Assembly: GCF_030272615.1 (NCBI RefSeq)
Contig: NC_081413.1
Location: forward strand, 560,331,945-560,395,944
Direction of reading: 5' to 3'
From: Cryptomeria japonica
Lineage: Eukaryota > Streptophyta > Pinopsida > Cupressales > Cupressaceae
DNA: 64,000 bases
The first letter of the stretch is position 1. Every line of letters starts with the position of its first letter. Positions 22,075-34,776 of this stretch are shown piece by piece. Below the pieces are notes generated by a model, which was not told where the DNA came from, did no database searches, and saw nothing but the letters and a program-made list of their open reading frames with translations. Both the position numbers and the translations under genes were made by a program.

Positions 22075-23352
22075 TTGAGAAGGAAAATGAATTCAAGGCT
22101 ACCCATCAATATTATAAGAGCAACAAAGGTCTTTGACGTTGTTGATCAAGTACAGGATAGTGGAAAAACCCTCTTATCATTTTATGATAAGGAGAAGAAC
22201 AAAGAGATTGAAGTCAATTGGATTGAAGCAGAAGTTACAAATTTGAGGGAACTCATGAGAACTATATTGATCAATACCAAGAAATGGGTAGATTCACAGA
22301 TGTATAAGCTACAAGATAAAGGCATTGAAAGAATATTTAAAATGATGCAAAATCTAGAGATGTCGGATGGAGAAACGGAAGATGAGAGTCAACATGCCAG
22401 TGCTACTCATTCCTCTCATTCAAAGGAATTGCAGCAGAAGGAGAATAATGAGGATGAAAATCAAAAGAAGAAGCTTAAACCAAGCAAGGAATTTCAGCCT
22501 TCCTCTAGTACATCAATTATGCATTAGATATAAGTAAATCAAGCAATTGAAGGAAATGCTACCGACAAAGGAAAGCAACAGGTTGCACAAGACAAAGCAG
22601 GCAACAACACATATGTGCAAATTGAAGATGATGATGAATGAGAAGTAACATCTTCCCCAAGAGAAGAACAATAGATGGAAGAGAGACATATTGAAGAGGA
22701 GTGATCGGTTGTACTAGATTGGCTAAAAGAAAGGTTATCCAAGAGGGTGATCATAGAGAAGCAAAAACCATTCGATTTGGGAAGCTACTTGGATAGGAGT
22801 GAAGAACATGAAGTGAGAAATGATACAAGGATGTCTAAGATAACACGAAATGAGGAAGGATCCAAATTCATGGAAATTGCCATTCCAAGAGTTGATAAGC
22901 TAGAAAATGAAATCACAACAGATAAATTTGATGTGCAGATGATCAACCTAGGTCCTCCCACCACTGATCATGCACTAGAAGATATGAATGATACAGTCAA
23001 AATAATTAATGACATGCTCAAGTTGGAAGTTGAGAAGAGCACTAGGTTGGAGAAAGAGAATGACATATTGAGAGAATACCCCAAGCAACTCAGGGTTCCA
23101 TTGATAGAGCATAATCCATCTACTTCTTTGCCACCACCTCCAGATGTAATTGAAAATTTTGAGAAGGAAAAAGAAAAAGAGAAATTAATGGAAACATGGA
23201 TCACCAAGACATATAGGAAAGCAAAAGCATTTATTAGAGAAATGGTGAAAATATTTGAGAAAGTCGTGATGATTCTTGAGAGGATTCAAAGGCTCAAGGT
23301 AGATTATGATGATTTCATTTATGCTAGAGATATCACCATTCCGGTCTTGTAA
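22075..23352 (+). pseudogene. Unrecognised ORF, coiled-coil C-terminal half
   Basis: This probably continues the unit above. It begins RRKMNSRLPINIIRATKVFD and goes on with a charged, helical stretch, then an acidic/Ser-rich linker (EMSDGETEDESQHASATHSS) to a stop at 22525. After about 220 bp with small breaks, a 201-residue frame (22747-23352) is rich in Glu/Lys heptads such as MNDTVKIINDMLKLEVEKST and FEKEKEKEKLMETWITKTYR. That predicts a coiled coil. No catalytic motif is visible. Function unknown. Confidence 0.5.
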
Positions 23353-23532
23353 GCAATGACAGGTATAAATAGAGACCTTGTTGAATGAATGAGTACTACA
23401 TGAAGGTCATACACCTAATTTTCAGCAGTGGTGGAATTTTCTTCGCTTGAGGAGACTTATGTTTGAAGACATCAAAGAAGGGTACACTCAAGTAGATTTT
23501 GTAGTTACTGCTATACATAATAAAATCCTTTC

Positions 23533-23736
23533 AAGGTAGCTAAGATAATTATTGAAAAAGGAGGGAATGAAGGAATTGATGTCGATGCTAGAGAGTTATT
23601 GGATAAAGTGAAAATCAATTTCTTTGGAGAAGATGGGGTGACCACCGAAGCACAACTTGATGCTATCCACTCATTCTTAGTTCTCGCTAGCAAAACCAAA
23701 GACTTTGATCTAAGCCAGATTGGGAGAATAATTTAA
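23533..23736 (+). pseudogene. Unrecognised ORF, C-terminal fragment
   Basis: A 67-codon open stretch reads KVAKIIIEKGGNEGIDVDAR, then LLDKVKINFFGEDGVTTEAQ, LDAIHSFLVLASKTKDFDLS and QIGRII before TAA. It has balanced codon use and no stops, unlike the flanks. It lies 180 bp after the coiled-coil frame and is likely its C-terminal end. No initiator Met is present, so it is a fragment or exon rather than a small gene. Confidence 0.45.
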
Positions 23737-23888
23737 CTACAAGCATGAAAGAGATCCGTTATTTGGAGCATCATTAGGAAAATCTTCCATAAGCACCTAT
23801 TTCAGAGATAGAATCAGTAAAGTCCAGATTCATTGAATTTGCAAGGAAAGAGAAGCATAAGGGCAACTTGATTCTAGAAGAAAGTTTG

Positions 23889-24240
23889 TGATGATCCTAC
23901 ATGGCATTAATTTTCCTAGTAGAGGATTTATCCTTGTATTTTGTATCAAATGGATGTCACATTCCCATTTGTTAGTCATTTAATTCTTTACAACAAATTA
24001 GGTATTCTGTAATAACAAACCCTAATTAGGATTTAGGTGGCAAGATCTTGGCCCTTGATTCTATTTTATTCTTGGCCATCCATTGTAATAAGGAGCTCTA
24101 TATAAGGCCAATCTCATTTCATTTGCATCATTATAAACTAGAAAAATCAGAGACAAGAAGGAGATCAATCAAGAGACTTCTGAAGAATTGTTGTTCGATG
24201 TTTTCAAAATTAATAAAATCATTGAAGCATTGGTGATTTA
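23889..24240 (+). promoter_or_regulatory. LTR-like segment with TATA box
   Basis: From TGATGATCCTACATGG onward the sequence looks like the promoter half of an LTR: a TATATAAG box at 24099-24106, then CCAATCTCATTTCATTTGCA, a likely transcript start region. It follows the unknown coding unit as a 3' LTR would. I found no matching copy upstream and cannot place its right end, so the LTR call is inference. Confidence 0.4.
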
Positions 24241-26510
24241 TTTAATTTTGAAACATTTTCTTAGTTCCTCATATCTTTTGTGAGAGCTTATTATTGAAAA
24301 GACAAGAAAAATTAGAATAAATTTTTTATACAGAGGATATTGTTCTTGATCAACTCTAGAGGGATAACATCAACCTCTTTCCCAAATTAGGTTCACAATC
24401 TACTCACTTTGTTTAATACTCAACCTTCACTAGGTTTCATTAAATGCACTCAACTATGGATTCTAATTCCAAAGGCTTATCCAACACATCCAAGGGTCTC
24501 AAAACACTCACATTAACTTGACAAAAGGTTCTCCACTCTTTAAACTTTGGGTTCTAACTTCATTACACCCAGATTGCTCTATAAGGCTTATTCCTACTAG
24601 CTCTACTAAAAGGGTATTTGCAACTTAACTCCAAATTATTTGAATTTTTTTCCCAAAAACATTACATATTCAGACACCCATTTGGAATTTCTACAATATA
24701 TCCAAAAATAAGGTATAGGTACTTTGGACCAACTATACCAACCAACACCTTGCTACACATGAAACTAGGTTAATTAGCCCACTTTTACAAAGAAACTACC
24801 TCAAAAAATCATCAGAAAACCTCAACACCAAAAAAGGTCTTACTAAAGGATGAAAATAAACATATTTTTAAGGTTTTAGATGGTGCCATGAACATTTACA
24901 CTCCCAAACACAAAACCCTCCCTTTTAGGACTACAAACAAGGGCTTTCTTAATCTCACCCCTTAAATCACTTCAAGACTCCAACAATGGACCAAAAACAT
25001 TCCATATGACCTAAATAAACTCCAGAAACCATAAAAACACCCACTCATCCAATGGTTTCACTCAACTCCACACATGGCACCAAAAATTCACTTACTCAAC
25101 ACAATTCCTCACCACTCTTCACCATCACATCTACATGACCATACCTACACTCCAATTGTTAGAATATGATTTAATACAACTTTCCAAACCCATTCCACAA
25201 GAAATAGTAGATACATAAAGTGGAATGGGTCAATTCTTCATTGTGACTCTCAAACCCCTACAAAACTTGTCAAAAGTGGCAGAATTTAGGACAGTCAACA
25301 ATATATGCACAAAAAGGATTGATTAAGCCCTCAAAGTAATTCCAAATGATTGTTATAAAATTTCCCTATCACATCCAATGAAAATCCAATCAAATATTTC
25401 CCTATATGGACTGTTGCAACCAAGGAAAAGTTCAGATTTTTACACAAAATTGTAGGGAACCATTTTGTTCATTGCCAAGAACTCTATTGTTTTACAAGAT
25501 CCAACCTTCAACCATTGAAAACAAAATTTTCCAGGTGTGAACATGAGTATTTAAACTTTCTCCATGCCCATTCAACTGACTTCAACCTCCTAACCAACTT
25601 TTAAACTAAACATGGCCGTTGGAATTCAAATTTGACAACTTTAACAAGTTGTTTCATGACAACCTTACATTGCTTGACCTTTTACATCATTTAATTAATA
25701 AACACACCTAATAGACTCAAAATCACCTAAAACATGATCACACCAATAAGGAGCATTTTTACATTTATTTGCTCATATTACAACTTTGTGACTCAACCAG
25801 ACAACTTTTGAAAACAATGACACATGAACCCTACAAATTACACCATGGACCATAAATGGTCTTATTACTTCACAAAATGATCAAAATGACCTTATTACAC
25901 CTCATATAGACTCAAATTGAAACATTTACTCATGTGGTCTCATAGGAACCTTGTGTGCCCCTACACCAAATTTGCTTTGAATTATTAGATGAGTGAAAGA
26001 TGCATGTGTGATGAAAGTGAAGCTCCATTATCCATACTACTAGCAGTGTGTTGATTGGATATTCACCTTGCATAGTCAAATGGAATCATTAAAGCTCATA
26101 CTTAACTTCAATTTATATTTCATCATTAATATGCTTCATCTTGAATGTGTTTATGTTTGAAGTTAGTGATTTGAAAACCATTAAGCGCTCCTTAGAAGAT
26201 TGCACTAGAATTATGGAGATATTCAAATATGTCAAAGAAATGCTTAGTTGAGCTCACTTAAAGATCACCATTGTCTTGCATTCTCAGTTTAGCATAGTAA
26301 TCCTTTACCCTACTCCTTTTTTACTTTTTTTTTATCAACCATTAGTAGAGATAGGACAAAAGCGATATTGCAAAATTATAACCATTGAAGTTGAAGCAAG
26401 AAAGTACATAAGTCCCCTTGTAGGTACAACAAATCATATCAACATCATTGAAGCTATCCGACACATTAAGACCTAACATAGAAGAACCTTGGAGTCATCT
26501 CAATTGATCC
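24241..26510. other. AT-rich spacer, no gene seen
   Basis: About 2.3 kb without coding frames of recognisable content, terminal repeats or obvious hairpins. Short open stretches have no family resemblance. Confidence 0.5.
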
Positions 26511-26619
26511 TTCACAAATATTTATCATTTGAGAGTCTTTTTGTCAAGAGAAGATATAGTACCATTGGTATTTTATTTTGTGTTTTATAGTGCATCAAAA
26601 CACCATCAAAAGGATGGAG

Positions 26620-27304
26620 GAAGGGATGGGTTGGTAGAGAGAGGTAGAGAGAAAGGGATAGATAATTAGAGAGAGGGAGAGAAAGAGAGAGAGGAGGAAG
26701 GGAGGAGAGGTTTTTATAGAGAGATAGGGAGGGAGAAAGAGAGGAAAGAGGATGGAGAGAGAGGGAGTGAGAAGTATTTAGATATAGGGAGAGAGAGGAT
26801 AGAGATATATGCAACTAGTGGCTTCACTTAGTGAACCTAGGTTATAGCACATGTGTTCATGACATACTAAAGAATCCCCCTATTCTCAAAAAATATTGCC
26901 CTAAACTCCTTTTTTGTCACCCCCTCCCAATACATAGCCTAAATTAAAAGCCCCCCTATTTTCACCAAATATTGTATTTTTTCATAGTCAGAATTAAAAA
27001 CCCCCCTATTTTCACCAATAGGAAATATATTGCACCCTTTTTTGGGATATAAAACCCCCAAATATGAATTCATGTGATATAATATTGCCTAGTCAATGAA
27101 GCCCCTGTGGTATACAAAGAGAGAAGGTGAGGGGAGATAGAGATAATTAGTTAGGGAAGGAGGGCGTGAGAGAGAGGTAGGTAGAGATATTTAGGAGGGA
27201 GGGAGGAAGAGGTGAGATAGAGAGAAGTATGGAGGAAAGGTGGTAGAGAGAGGAGAAATATAAGTATAGAGAAGAGAAAGGTAGGTAGAGATAGAGGAAG
27301 ATGG

Positions 27305-27380
<76 letters not shown>

Positions 27381-28190
27381 AGGGAAGGAGGGAGGGATAG
27401 AGAGGTAAAGAGGGAGAGAGAGGAAAGATGGAGATAAATGGAGAGAGGAGGGAGGGAGTGAGAGAGAGAGGGGGAGGGAGAGGTATGTTGCAAGAGGGAG
27501 AGGTTAGATAGAGATAATTAGAGAGGGAAGGGGTGAGAGAAAGAAGTGGGGAGGAAAGGAGGGAGAGAGAGAGGGAGAGGTATGTAAATAAATAAGGGTA
27601 GGGAGGGAGTGAGGGGTAAATTTAGAGAGAAGGAGAGGGGAGATAGATCTTATTAGAGAGAGGTAGGGAGGGAGAGAGGTGAGATAGAGAGGAGAGAAAT
27701 TATGATACCGATAGAGAGAGGGAGAGGGGAGATAGATCTAAATAAAGAGAGGTAGGGTGGGAATGAGGTGAGATAGAGAGGATAGAAAGTACGATATCGA
27801 TAGAGAGAGGTGGAGGGTAGATAATGAGTATTGAGTGAAGGGTGTGAGAAATGTAGAGATAGGTCTAGAGCTTTGGGGAGAGAGGAGCGAGTGAGATAGA
27901 GAGAGGTAGAGAGAGGGGGAGAGGTAGAGTGATAGGGAGAGATAGGTCTAGATCTTTGAGAAGACAAAGAGAGATACTGCAAGAGAATTATGATAGTAGC
28001 CTCCTAGTTACTAAAATTTCATCATCTAAAAAATTATAAAATTAAGATCTTGGGGGAGAGAGTCAAGAGTGAGATACAAAGAGAGGTAGATAGAGAGGAG
28101 GGGAGAGCGAGAGTGATGGGGAGAGAGATAGGAACTTATATATTGAGAGAGACAAATAGGGTGAGATAGAGAGGGAAAGAGAATGATGAT
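26620..28190. repeat. GA-rich blocks with pure (GA)n core
   Basis: Two purine blocks (about 26620-26800 and 27111-28190) are built from GAGAGA, GGGAGGGA and AGATAGAGAG units. A pure (GA)n of about 35 repeats lies at 27307-27376. Unlike the earlier mosaics there is no pyrimidine-to-purine switch here. Between them (26800-27110) lies mixed sequence with three similar CCCCTATTTTCACCAA-like phrases. Confidence 0.85.
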
Positions 28191-28301
28191 ATTATTAAGA
28201 TCTAAAATCAATCCCAAACATCCTACCAATATATACATGAATATAGCTTAAATTATATGTCACATTTAAATGTGTCTTTTGAGTACTTAAATTTTATATT
28301 T

Positions 28302-29516
28302 TGTAGTGTCCTAAAATTGCGACACTTGCATTTTCGACTGCATTTCGGTCTTCACGATGGCGACGCAACACAGAACCTGAATGGAGACCCCGAAACTTGT
28401 CCATGACACCAAAAACTGCATTTTTCCAGCACCCTGACCTGATCCCTCCTTGCGCTCTGCTGTCCCGGAAGGTGGGACTAGAGCGCCCAGCACCCTGGTC
28501 CCTGGCCCTATTTTGGGCCCGGTCTCCTATGGGACTTCGGGTCTTTTTGTTTGCAAATTGGAAAATAACATTTCCTGGTCGGCCTAAGGTCGGGAAAATC
28601 AGTCTATCAGCCCTAATTGACAAGTATATAAACTACATTTTCCTCTCCCATTTTAGGGAAGAAGGACATATGTGTACAAGCGTGGAAACGATATTCAAAT
28701 ATTCAAGCATTCAAGCATTCAAACATTCCTTCAAGCAATTGATCATTCTAAGTCTCCATTCAAGGCTAAGTGTTGCATTCAAGACAAGGATTCAACCATT
28801 GAAGAGGAGATCACAACATACAACATACAACATACAACATACAACAACATCTATACCTTCGCACATAAGGATACAAACATCCTTACAACAAGGTATTAGT
28901 ACTTTTTTTACATTACAATCATTTACATTTACAACATTTCTCATTTCTTGGTTAATTCCAAAACTGGGGTTTGACCTAAGGGCAAACCCCTAATCCCTAA
29001 CCCCCCAATCGTCTTCACTTTTCTGTGTGTAGGTTGCAGGTACGCGGCTGAAATTGAAGATCTGGAATCCTTGTGCAGAGACAAATAGATCCCCTTTTGT
29101 TTCGTGGATTTTTCGGAGGACCGTGTGCACGTTGGGCACCATCGTCCCGTCAACTTTTGCTCAAATTTGCAGGACAGCACCGTCTTGACATTTTACTGCT
29201 AATTCCAGGTCCGCAGCTTCATCCTATATCCCTATCTCAGTTTATAAGCGAATCTTTCTCACTTTCTATGCATTCCTAGCTTGATCATTCTATGCACATT
29301 CTTTACAAAAGAGGGTAGCCTTGCTGTCTTAACCCTTGAAACTCAGTTAGAATCCAATCTTGCATTGTGTGAGATTGGATCTTGTGGGTTTCAACCCCTC
29401 TTTTGAATGTAAATTCTCCCCTAAGTGAAAACCGTCAACCCTAGTAACCTCCCTTCTCTCTCCTTGGAGTTGGAAGAGGGGAGAGCAACTAGGGTTCGAT
29501 TATTTTCTGCTTTACA
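28302..29516 (+). mobile_element. Solo LTR, 1215 bp, with perfect target duplication
   Basis: The ends TGTAGTGTCC and CTGCTTTACA form TGTA...TACA, flanked by TATTT at 28297-28301 and 29517-29521. A TATATAAA box lies at 28625-28632 and a short (ACAACAT)n run at 28813-28845, probably in the transcribed part. The sequence is more GC-rich than its surroundings. No internal region or second LTR is present, so it is a solo LTR. The superfamily cannot be told from the LTR alone. A 198-codon open frame in it (28397-28993) is judged accidental. Confidence 0.9.
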
Positions 29517-29521
29517 TATTT

Positions 29522-32500
29522 TATGTATATATTTTAGTGCAAATAGTGAGTCATATTTGAAGAAAAAGATTGGAAGAATTTTTATAAGAATGTCTTCTCC
29601 AAAATGTGAGTATGTTATAAAACACTTGCATTATGACCTTGTAGTGATTGATCCCACACTCAACCGCTACCAATCCATAATGCACTCACACTATCCTGGT
29701 AGTGACCAAGCCTACACTTGGTCACTACCAAGCCATAACATGAGCGTATTATAATGCTAGAACACTATAATGTATTCATGTTATGTCTTGGATGAGACCA
29801 AAAAGTGGAGTTACAACCTTTTGGTCTCTCATCTTAGTGAACTTGTCCAAATACCAAAATCTTGTATTACTATTTCATAACCTAATAGGATCCCTTAAAA
29901 TGATTCACATCAACCAGAAATGCTTAATGATATACAAAGAAACATAATGAAGTTCCCAATTCAATGAAAATATTCAAAATAACTTCCATCCAAGGGCATT
30001 ATGATCTTGAATTATACCTCACTATCATAATTATTTATAATTTGACATGAACACCCTAAAATATATTATATGCTCTTCTCATTAATAGGATAGGTTGATT
30101 ACTTATCAATAATAAATTCACTTTTCTTGTATAGATATGTCATAACCATTATTTTGTATATCGTAATACTCGTGAACTTGAATAAATCACTAGCTCTAGT
30201 CTTTGTGTAGATCTTTAAGGATAAATAAAGAGTTGAGACATGTATCTCTACAACTCCTCTTAGATATTTAAATATATATGAGTTATTGCATTTATTTATC
30301 TTAATATTTGTGATAAGTACCTATTTTCTTATGCTAATGCAAATAAGATGAATGCCAAAAGAAAAACTCTAGTCATATTAAATAGCAAACTAATATTAGT
30401 CCAAATATCTTAATAATGCAAAATAATTTTTAACTTGAGTTTAGTATGAACCATACATTTGCATACCAAGAAAATCATTAATAATAATTAGAAATCAAGT
30501 ATATTATGCAATATTCAGTATTTTTATGATAATTGTAACTCCTTACAATTTCACATTGCTCTGTGGCCTCTTAATTCACTATACCCTTTTTCCTATATAT
30601 CATTTCAATCTTATTTGGGTTTATATCCTATTTTAAATTTCAAGGAACTTTATTTTCCCACTTAAATCTCACAAATCCTAATATAAATTCCATATTTAAT
30701 ATCAAGACCCTTTATCTCTCTTCCCTAAAAGTTGGGGCCTATTTTGTGGGGACATTGATTAAAATTATGAAGTGTTCGACTCTTTTTGGATGAAATTTCT
30801 AGAGAGTAATTAATGTATTGGCCTTGAATTACCAAATCTGGTCTCAATGTTGGGATATGACTATTCTAAGTTGGCCATAATGCAAAAATACCTTGAGAAC
30901 CATATATAAGACATCACCTTTAATTCATTATCTAATATTATATCCACAAGTTCCATTTCAAGAGCAAATATTCTTCAATCGAGAGTAGATATGAGTATAA
31001 GGAGTATCAAGTTATAATAAGTTATCTTCAATTTTGTTATGATTTATCATATTATTACATCAACACTTGGAGGAATTATATAATGAGAATTACATCATCA
31101 ATTAAAAGTATAATCATTTCATTTTAGCACTTCAATTCAACATTTCATTTTATATTTACCCTCTTTCATGCAAGGGTAAGCTCTCTTTCAAATCATCATT
31201 ACTGTAGTGAAGGTTAAAACCTTCTTGAGGTTTGAATTAGGCAAGCCCCTAGATAACCCAACACTATTTTATCTCTATTCTATGAATAAGATTTAGATTT
31301 GATAGAGAAGGATTGCAGATTCAAAAAGTGTAGACTAAGGCAAAGAGATTTAGGCTTTGAAAGAGTATAAAACCTTGAACATCGTTTAAAAGTATGAAAT
31401 TTCAAACACTTTTCCAACAAAATTTTAGGGAGATAATTTACATGTGACATCTTGATCTAGAATTTGTTCACATTATCTACACCAGACAGCTTCGAGAATA
31501 GGTTACATAGCCACATAGTCCAACACTTTTGGGCTCAAAGTGCAAACAAAAGTTTATTTTTGGTTCCTATTTCCAAATGTCTTATTAGAGTTTGCATATA
31601 GGTCCTATATCTCAATTTTTATGTTGATTATTGTCAAACTTACCTCTTTAGACCTAGTACTTGAATTTTCAATCTCCAATCAATCAAATCAAAAGAGTAC
31701 AATAAATCCACATGTGCTCAACTCTCCTAAGGGGTTGAAGTTAGGCCTTATTGGTTGTTCTCTAATGTAATTGATGGCATTGGGTTTTATTCCTACTTTT
31801 CATGTTTAGGCTAGTTAATCCTATTTCCACTACATTACAACACTATAAAGTATCTATCGCCCAAGCCCCATATCTCAACCAGAAATCACTTTATGATTAT
31901 GAAATTTACAGACAATGTAGAATATAAGCAAGATGATGTTGAATAACTTATTGTTCCATTCAAAGCGACCTCATGAATCACACTAGAAGAGACTTAGACT
32001 TAATCATTTATCATAACTCTCAATATATATATTTTCCATATAAACTTATCACAAGGAAGAGGAATCAAATTATTCAAATTCTCAATACATAGACAATACG
32101 AATTGCATTGACATTGAAAATTTTAGTAATAGTAGCATGCTTATGATCCACCAATATACATGTTTCAATACGTGTAATTTAAATCAGGATAAGAATCACA
32201 TAATAGATCCAAGTAGATAAGATCAAAGGTAAAACTAGAATTAACCTTCCACAAGATAATAGAAATAAATGAATACTAGATTATACAATGCATATAAGAT
32301 AAAATGTAGATGTCATTGGTTGCATCATGTACAAGAGGAAGATAAAATGTAGATATCATTGGTTGCATCATGTACGAGAGGAACCTTACTTACATATGTA
32401 AGTTAAACTATAGAACAACATGTGACTATGAAAAGTGTCATAATGATATGAAATGAGATACAGAAAATAAATTATCTACACATGGCTTAAGTAAACTTAG

Positions 32501-33040
32501 CTAAGTGTGAATAGGAGATAGATGGGAACTAGTTAAGTAATATGCATTGTTCACACCAACAATTACTAGAATTGTATACACTCACAATAATTTAAAGGGA
32601 AAATGATCTATAAAATTATTTTGTTTAAACTTGTAGAATGCTTCTTGACATAAACATAAATTTGTACTATTGTTCACATACATTGTGTAGTCATTCAAAA
32701 AAATTCAAACTAATGCTAAGATACCTTAAATATTGCAATCTTGCATCTATGTGTTGTTTATCAACTATATTGAAGATATCAATATATCTCTTTCTATATA
32801 CATATGTTTATTTATATTTTATTGACCTTCCATTTATTATGATGATTATAAACAAGTTGTATACCTATCATAATTTCTTAGGCATTCCTCACATTGAGAT
32901 AAAGAAATTTCATTAACAACCAATGCTCTAAATTCCTAGGTAGATAATATGTAAAATAAAGTGTTTTATATAAGACAAGGAACAATATAGAGAGAAACCT
33001 TAGTAAATAAGGAAAAATAACCTATCGGACCTTATTGCTT
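29522..33040. other. AT-rich spacer, no gene seen
   Basis: About 3.5 kb of AT-rich sequence. Except for the small tandem duplication at 32297-32382 I see no coding domain, terminal repeat or RNA gene. Confidence 0.5.
32297..32382. repeat. 43 bp tandem duplication
   Basis: A 43 bp unit starting AGATAAAATGTAGAT(G/A)TCAT occurs twice in direct succession (32297-32339, 32340-32382) with two base differences. Confidence 0.9.
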
Positions 33041-33047
33041 ACCCATT

Positions 33048-33366
33048 AAATTAATGGTAAATGTTTTTGGATTGAAGGGGATTCGAAGAATATCATCCAA
33101 TGTCTTAAGGTGAACAATAAGGCTTCTTGGACTATTGAGAGTTGGATTAATTTATCAAAATAAATAATCCTTTCTTTTGATGAATGTTTTATTTCCCATG
33201 CTTTCAAGGAATCCAACATGGTGGAAAACTTCTTTCCCAATAAGGCAGTGACAATTAAGGGAAGGATGACATGGACTTTTGAAGACAACTTGGAGAATGA
33301 TATTAGAGTCCTTCTTGGATATGATAGATCACATGAGATACATGGAGTTATCCCATCAAATTGCTA
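33048..33366 (+). pseudogene. LINE C-terminal RNase H fragment
   Basis: The frame reads NGKCFWIEGDSKNIIQCLKV, then ASWTIESWINLSK, a stop, IILSFDECFISHAFKESNMV and ENFFPNKAV. This matches the last part of the RNase H domain of plant LINEs: the W-x-EGDS strand with its aspartate, then the HxxxExN turn. The rest of the LINE is not present upstream. It ends at a TAA near 33364. Confidence 0.7.
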
Positions 33367-33594
33367 ATTTTAATAATGGGTAGAGCCATTATTACTATTC
33401 ATGGTGCATATCATGGCGAGGTTAGAGGCAGATTGATTCATTATTGCTCGCATGCTTTCTTGGTTACTTGTGAGCTCGTTTGATTATTAACTTGCCTATA
33501 CATTCTCCAAAACGAGTATGTTCTTCAGGATTCTATTTAGCTTTAAACCTTTCTACTATACCACTCTATTCTTGAGGACTCTGCTAATATTAAG

Positions 33595-34776
33595 ATGGGA
33601 GGAGAGAGACACCATACTAAACCCATGGATTGTGAAGGGATAAGGGCCAACCAGACCATACGAAGAATTTTGGAGAAGGGGGATTTTATGCCCTACATTG
33701 AGAAGCTGCATGGATGGATCCAAAAGTGACTAAATTTTTTGCCAAAGGATGGAATGACGATAAAATCAATTTTTTTGGGAGGACTATGGTGGTGGACAAG
33801 AACTTAATTACACAAATTAATAGTCTCCCTACTCAAGGTCTTAAGTTTTACAGAGAGAAAATATTTGGATCCTACGGTGAATAAATTTCCTAAATTCGAC
33901 AAAGAGAGGAAATTACTGGTTAAGAAAAACAAAAGTAGCTATGATGTGGATACTATCAAGATGATATGGAGGGAGGTGTTGAAGGTGATTATGGAATACA
34001 TCACCATGGATGGATGCTAATTGAGGGTTTTTGGGCATCATTTTATCCTGCTAAATCATTTCGGACATCGGGTTAGGATTTCCTTCCCTTTCTATCTCCT
34101 GTCTTCCCTCAATGCTAGTATTTCTGAGCATAAAGATAAAGATAGTGTTAATCCTATTCTTTATGAGGGTTTAATGGTCTTGATTTATGAGCATTTTAAA
34201 GATAACTCCACCAAGTCCAGCTCTCCCCATATTTCCATTTTGGAGGATGTGGAGTTAGAAACCCACAGTTCCAATGATGCTGATTGGAACATAGACATGG
34301 AGGATGATTTATTTGTCCCTCCAGAGAAAAGGAAAATCATAACTAAGCCTGTCAATCTCTCACTTACTGGGAAGGGGAAGCTTAAAGACTCAAAGATTGT
34401 CCTCTCTTCTAGCCCTGGAACTAAAGAAGTCAATAAGAAGTCTAAGGGGCGCCCTTTGTCAAAGGGTAAAGATCTCGACTTTGAGGCTCTCTCATTGGAT
34501 AATGCTAACCAAGTCTCACAGTCTCCCTTTCACTCATTCAATTCTTACCCTTCCATGGACAGGGATAATAGACCTCATTTTCCTTCCCATCTAAACCCAG
34601 ATTCTCCCCTTTTGAATTTGGGCCAAGAGTTCCCCACTGATATTTTGGCCATTGCAAGAAATGGGGCAATGTATTCTTTTTGGATTATGAAGTAGGCATT
34701 CCATGAGATTAAGAACCTCAACATAAAATAGAGAGCTATCAACAACAAAGTGGAAATGATAGAAACTAGTGGTGAG
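33595..34776 (+). pseudogene. Unrecognised repeat-family ORF, copy A, 5' part
   Basis: From an ATG at 33595 the frame gives GGERHHTKPMDCEGIRANQT and ILEKGDFMPYIEKLHGWIQK. After a one-base shift come AKGWNDDKINFFGRTMVVDK and NLITQINSLPTQGLKFYREK. After another shift come VNKFPKFDKERKLLVKKNKS and MIWREVLKVIMEYITMDG. After an in-frame stop the longest piece (34021-34695) has HHFILLNHFGHRVRISFPFY, LLSSLNASISEHKDKDSVNP and a Ser/Lys-rich tail. It is clearly homologous to 44133-44755 and so belongs to a repeated family. No known domain was recognised; retroelement gag/ORF1-like function is a guess. It is split at 34776 and resumes at 39142. Confidence 0.55.
34659..34776 (+). repeat. Direct repeat flanking the 4.4 kb block, left copy
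   Basis: These 118 bp recur at 39142-39258, starting with the shared AAATGGGGC. They belong to the unknown ORF family and end in GTGAG at the LTR boundary. The repeat is far too long to be a target-site duplication. Confidence 0.9.

Noticed and set aside
20694-23736. Calling the unknown unit a copia or gypsy gag
   Set aside because: No zinc knuckle, protease, integrase or RT motif is present in or after it, and no primer site or 5' LTR was found.
26512-28238. Several 70-109 residue minus-strand frames (SLSLSPSLS-type)
   Set aside because: Same artefact of GA-rich simple sequence.
28397-28993. 198-residue plus-strand open frame
   Set aside because: It falls inside a solo LTR with clean ends and target duplication, spans its TATA box, and shows no protein features.
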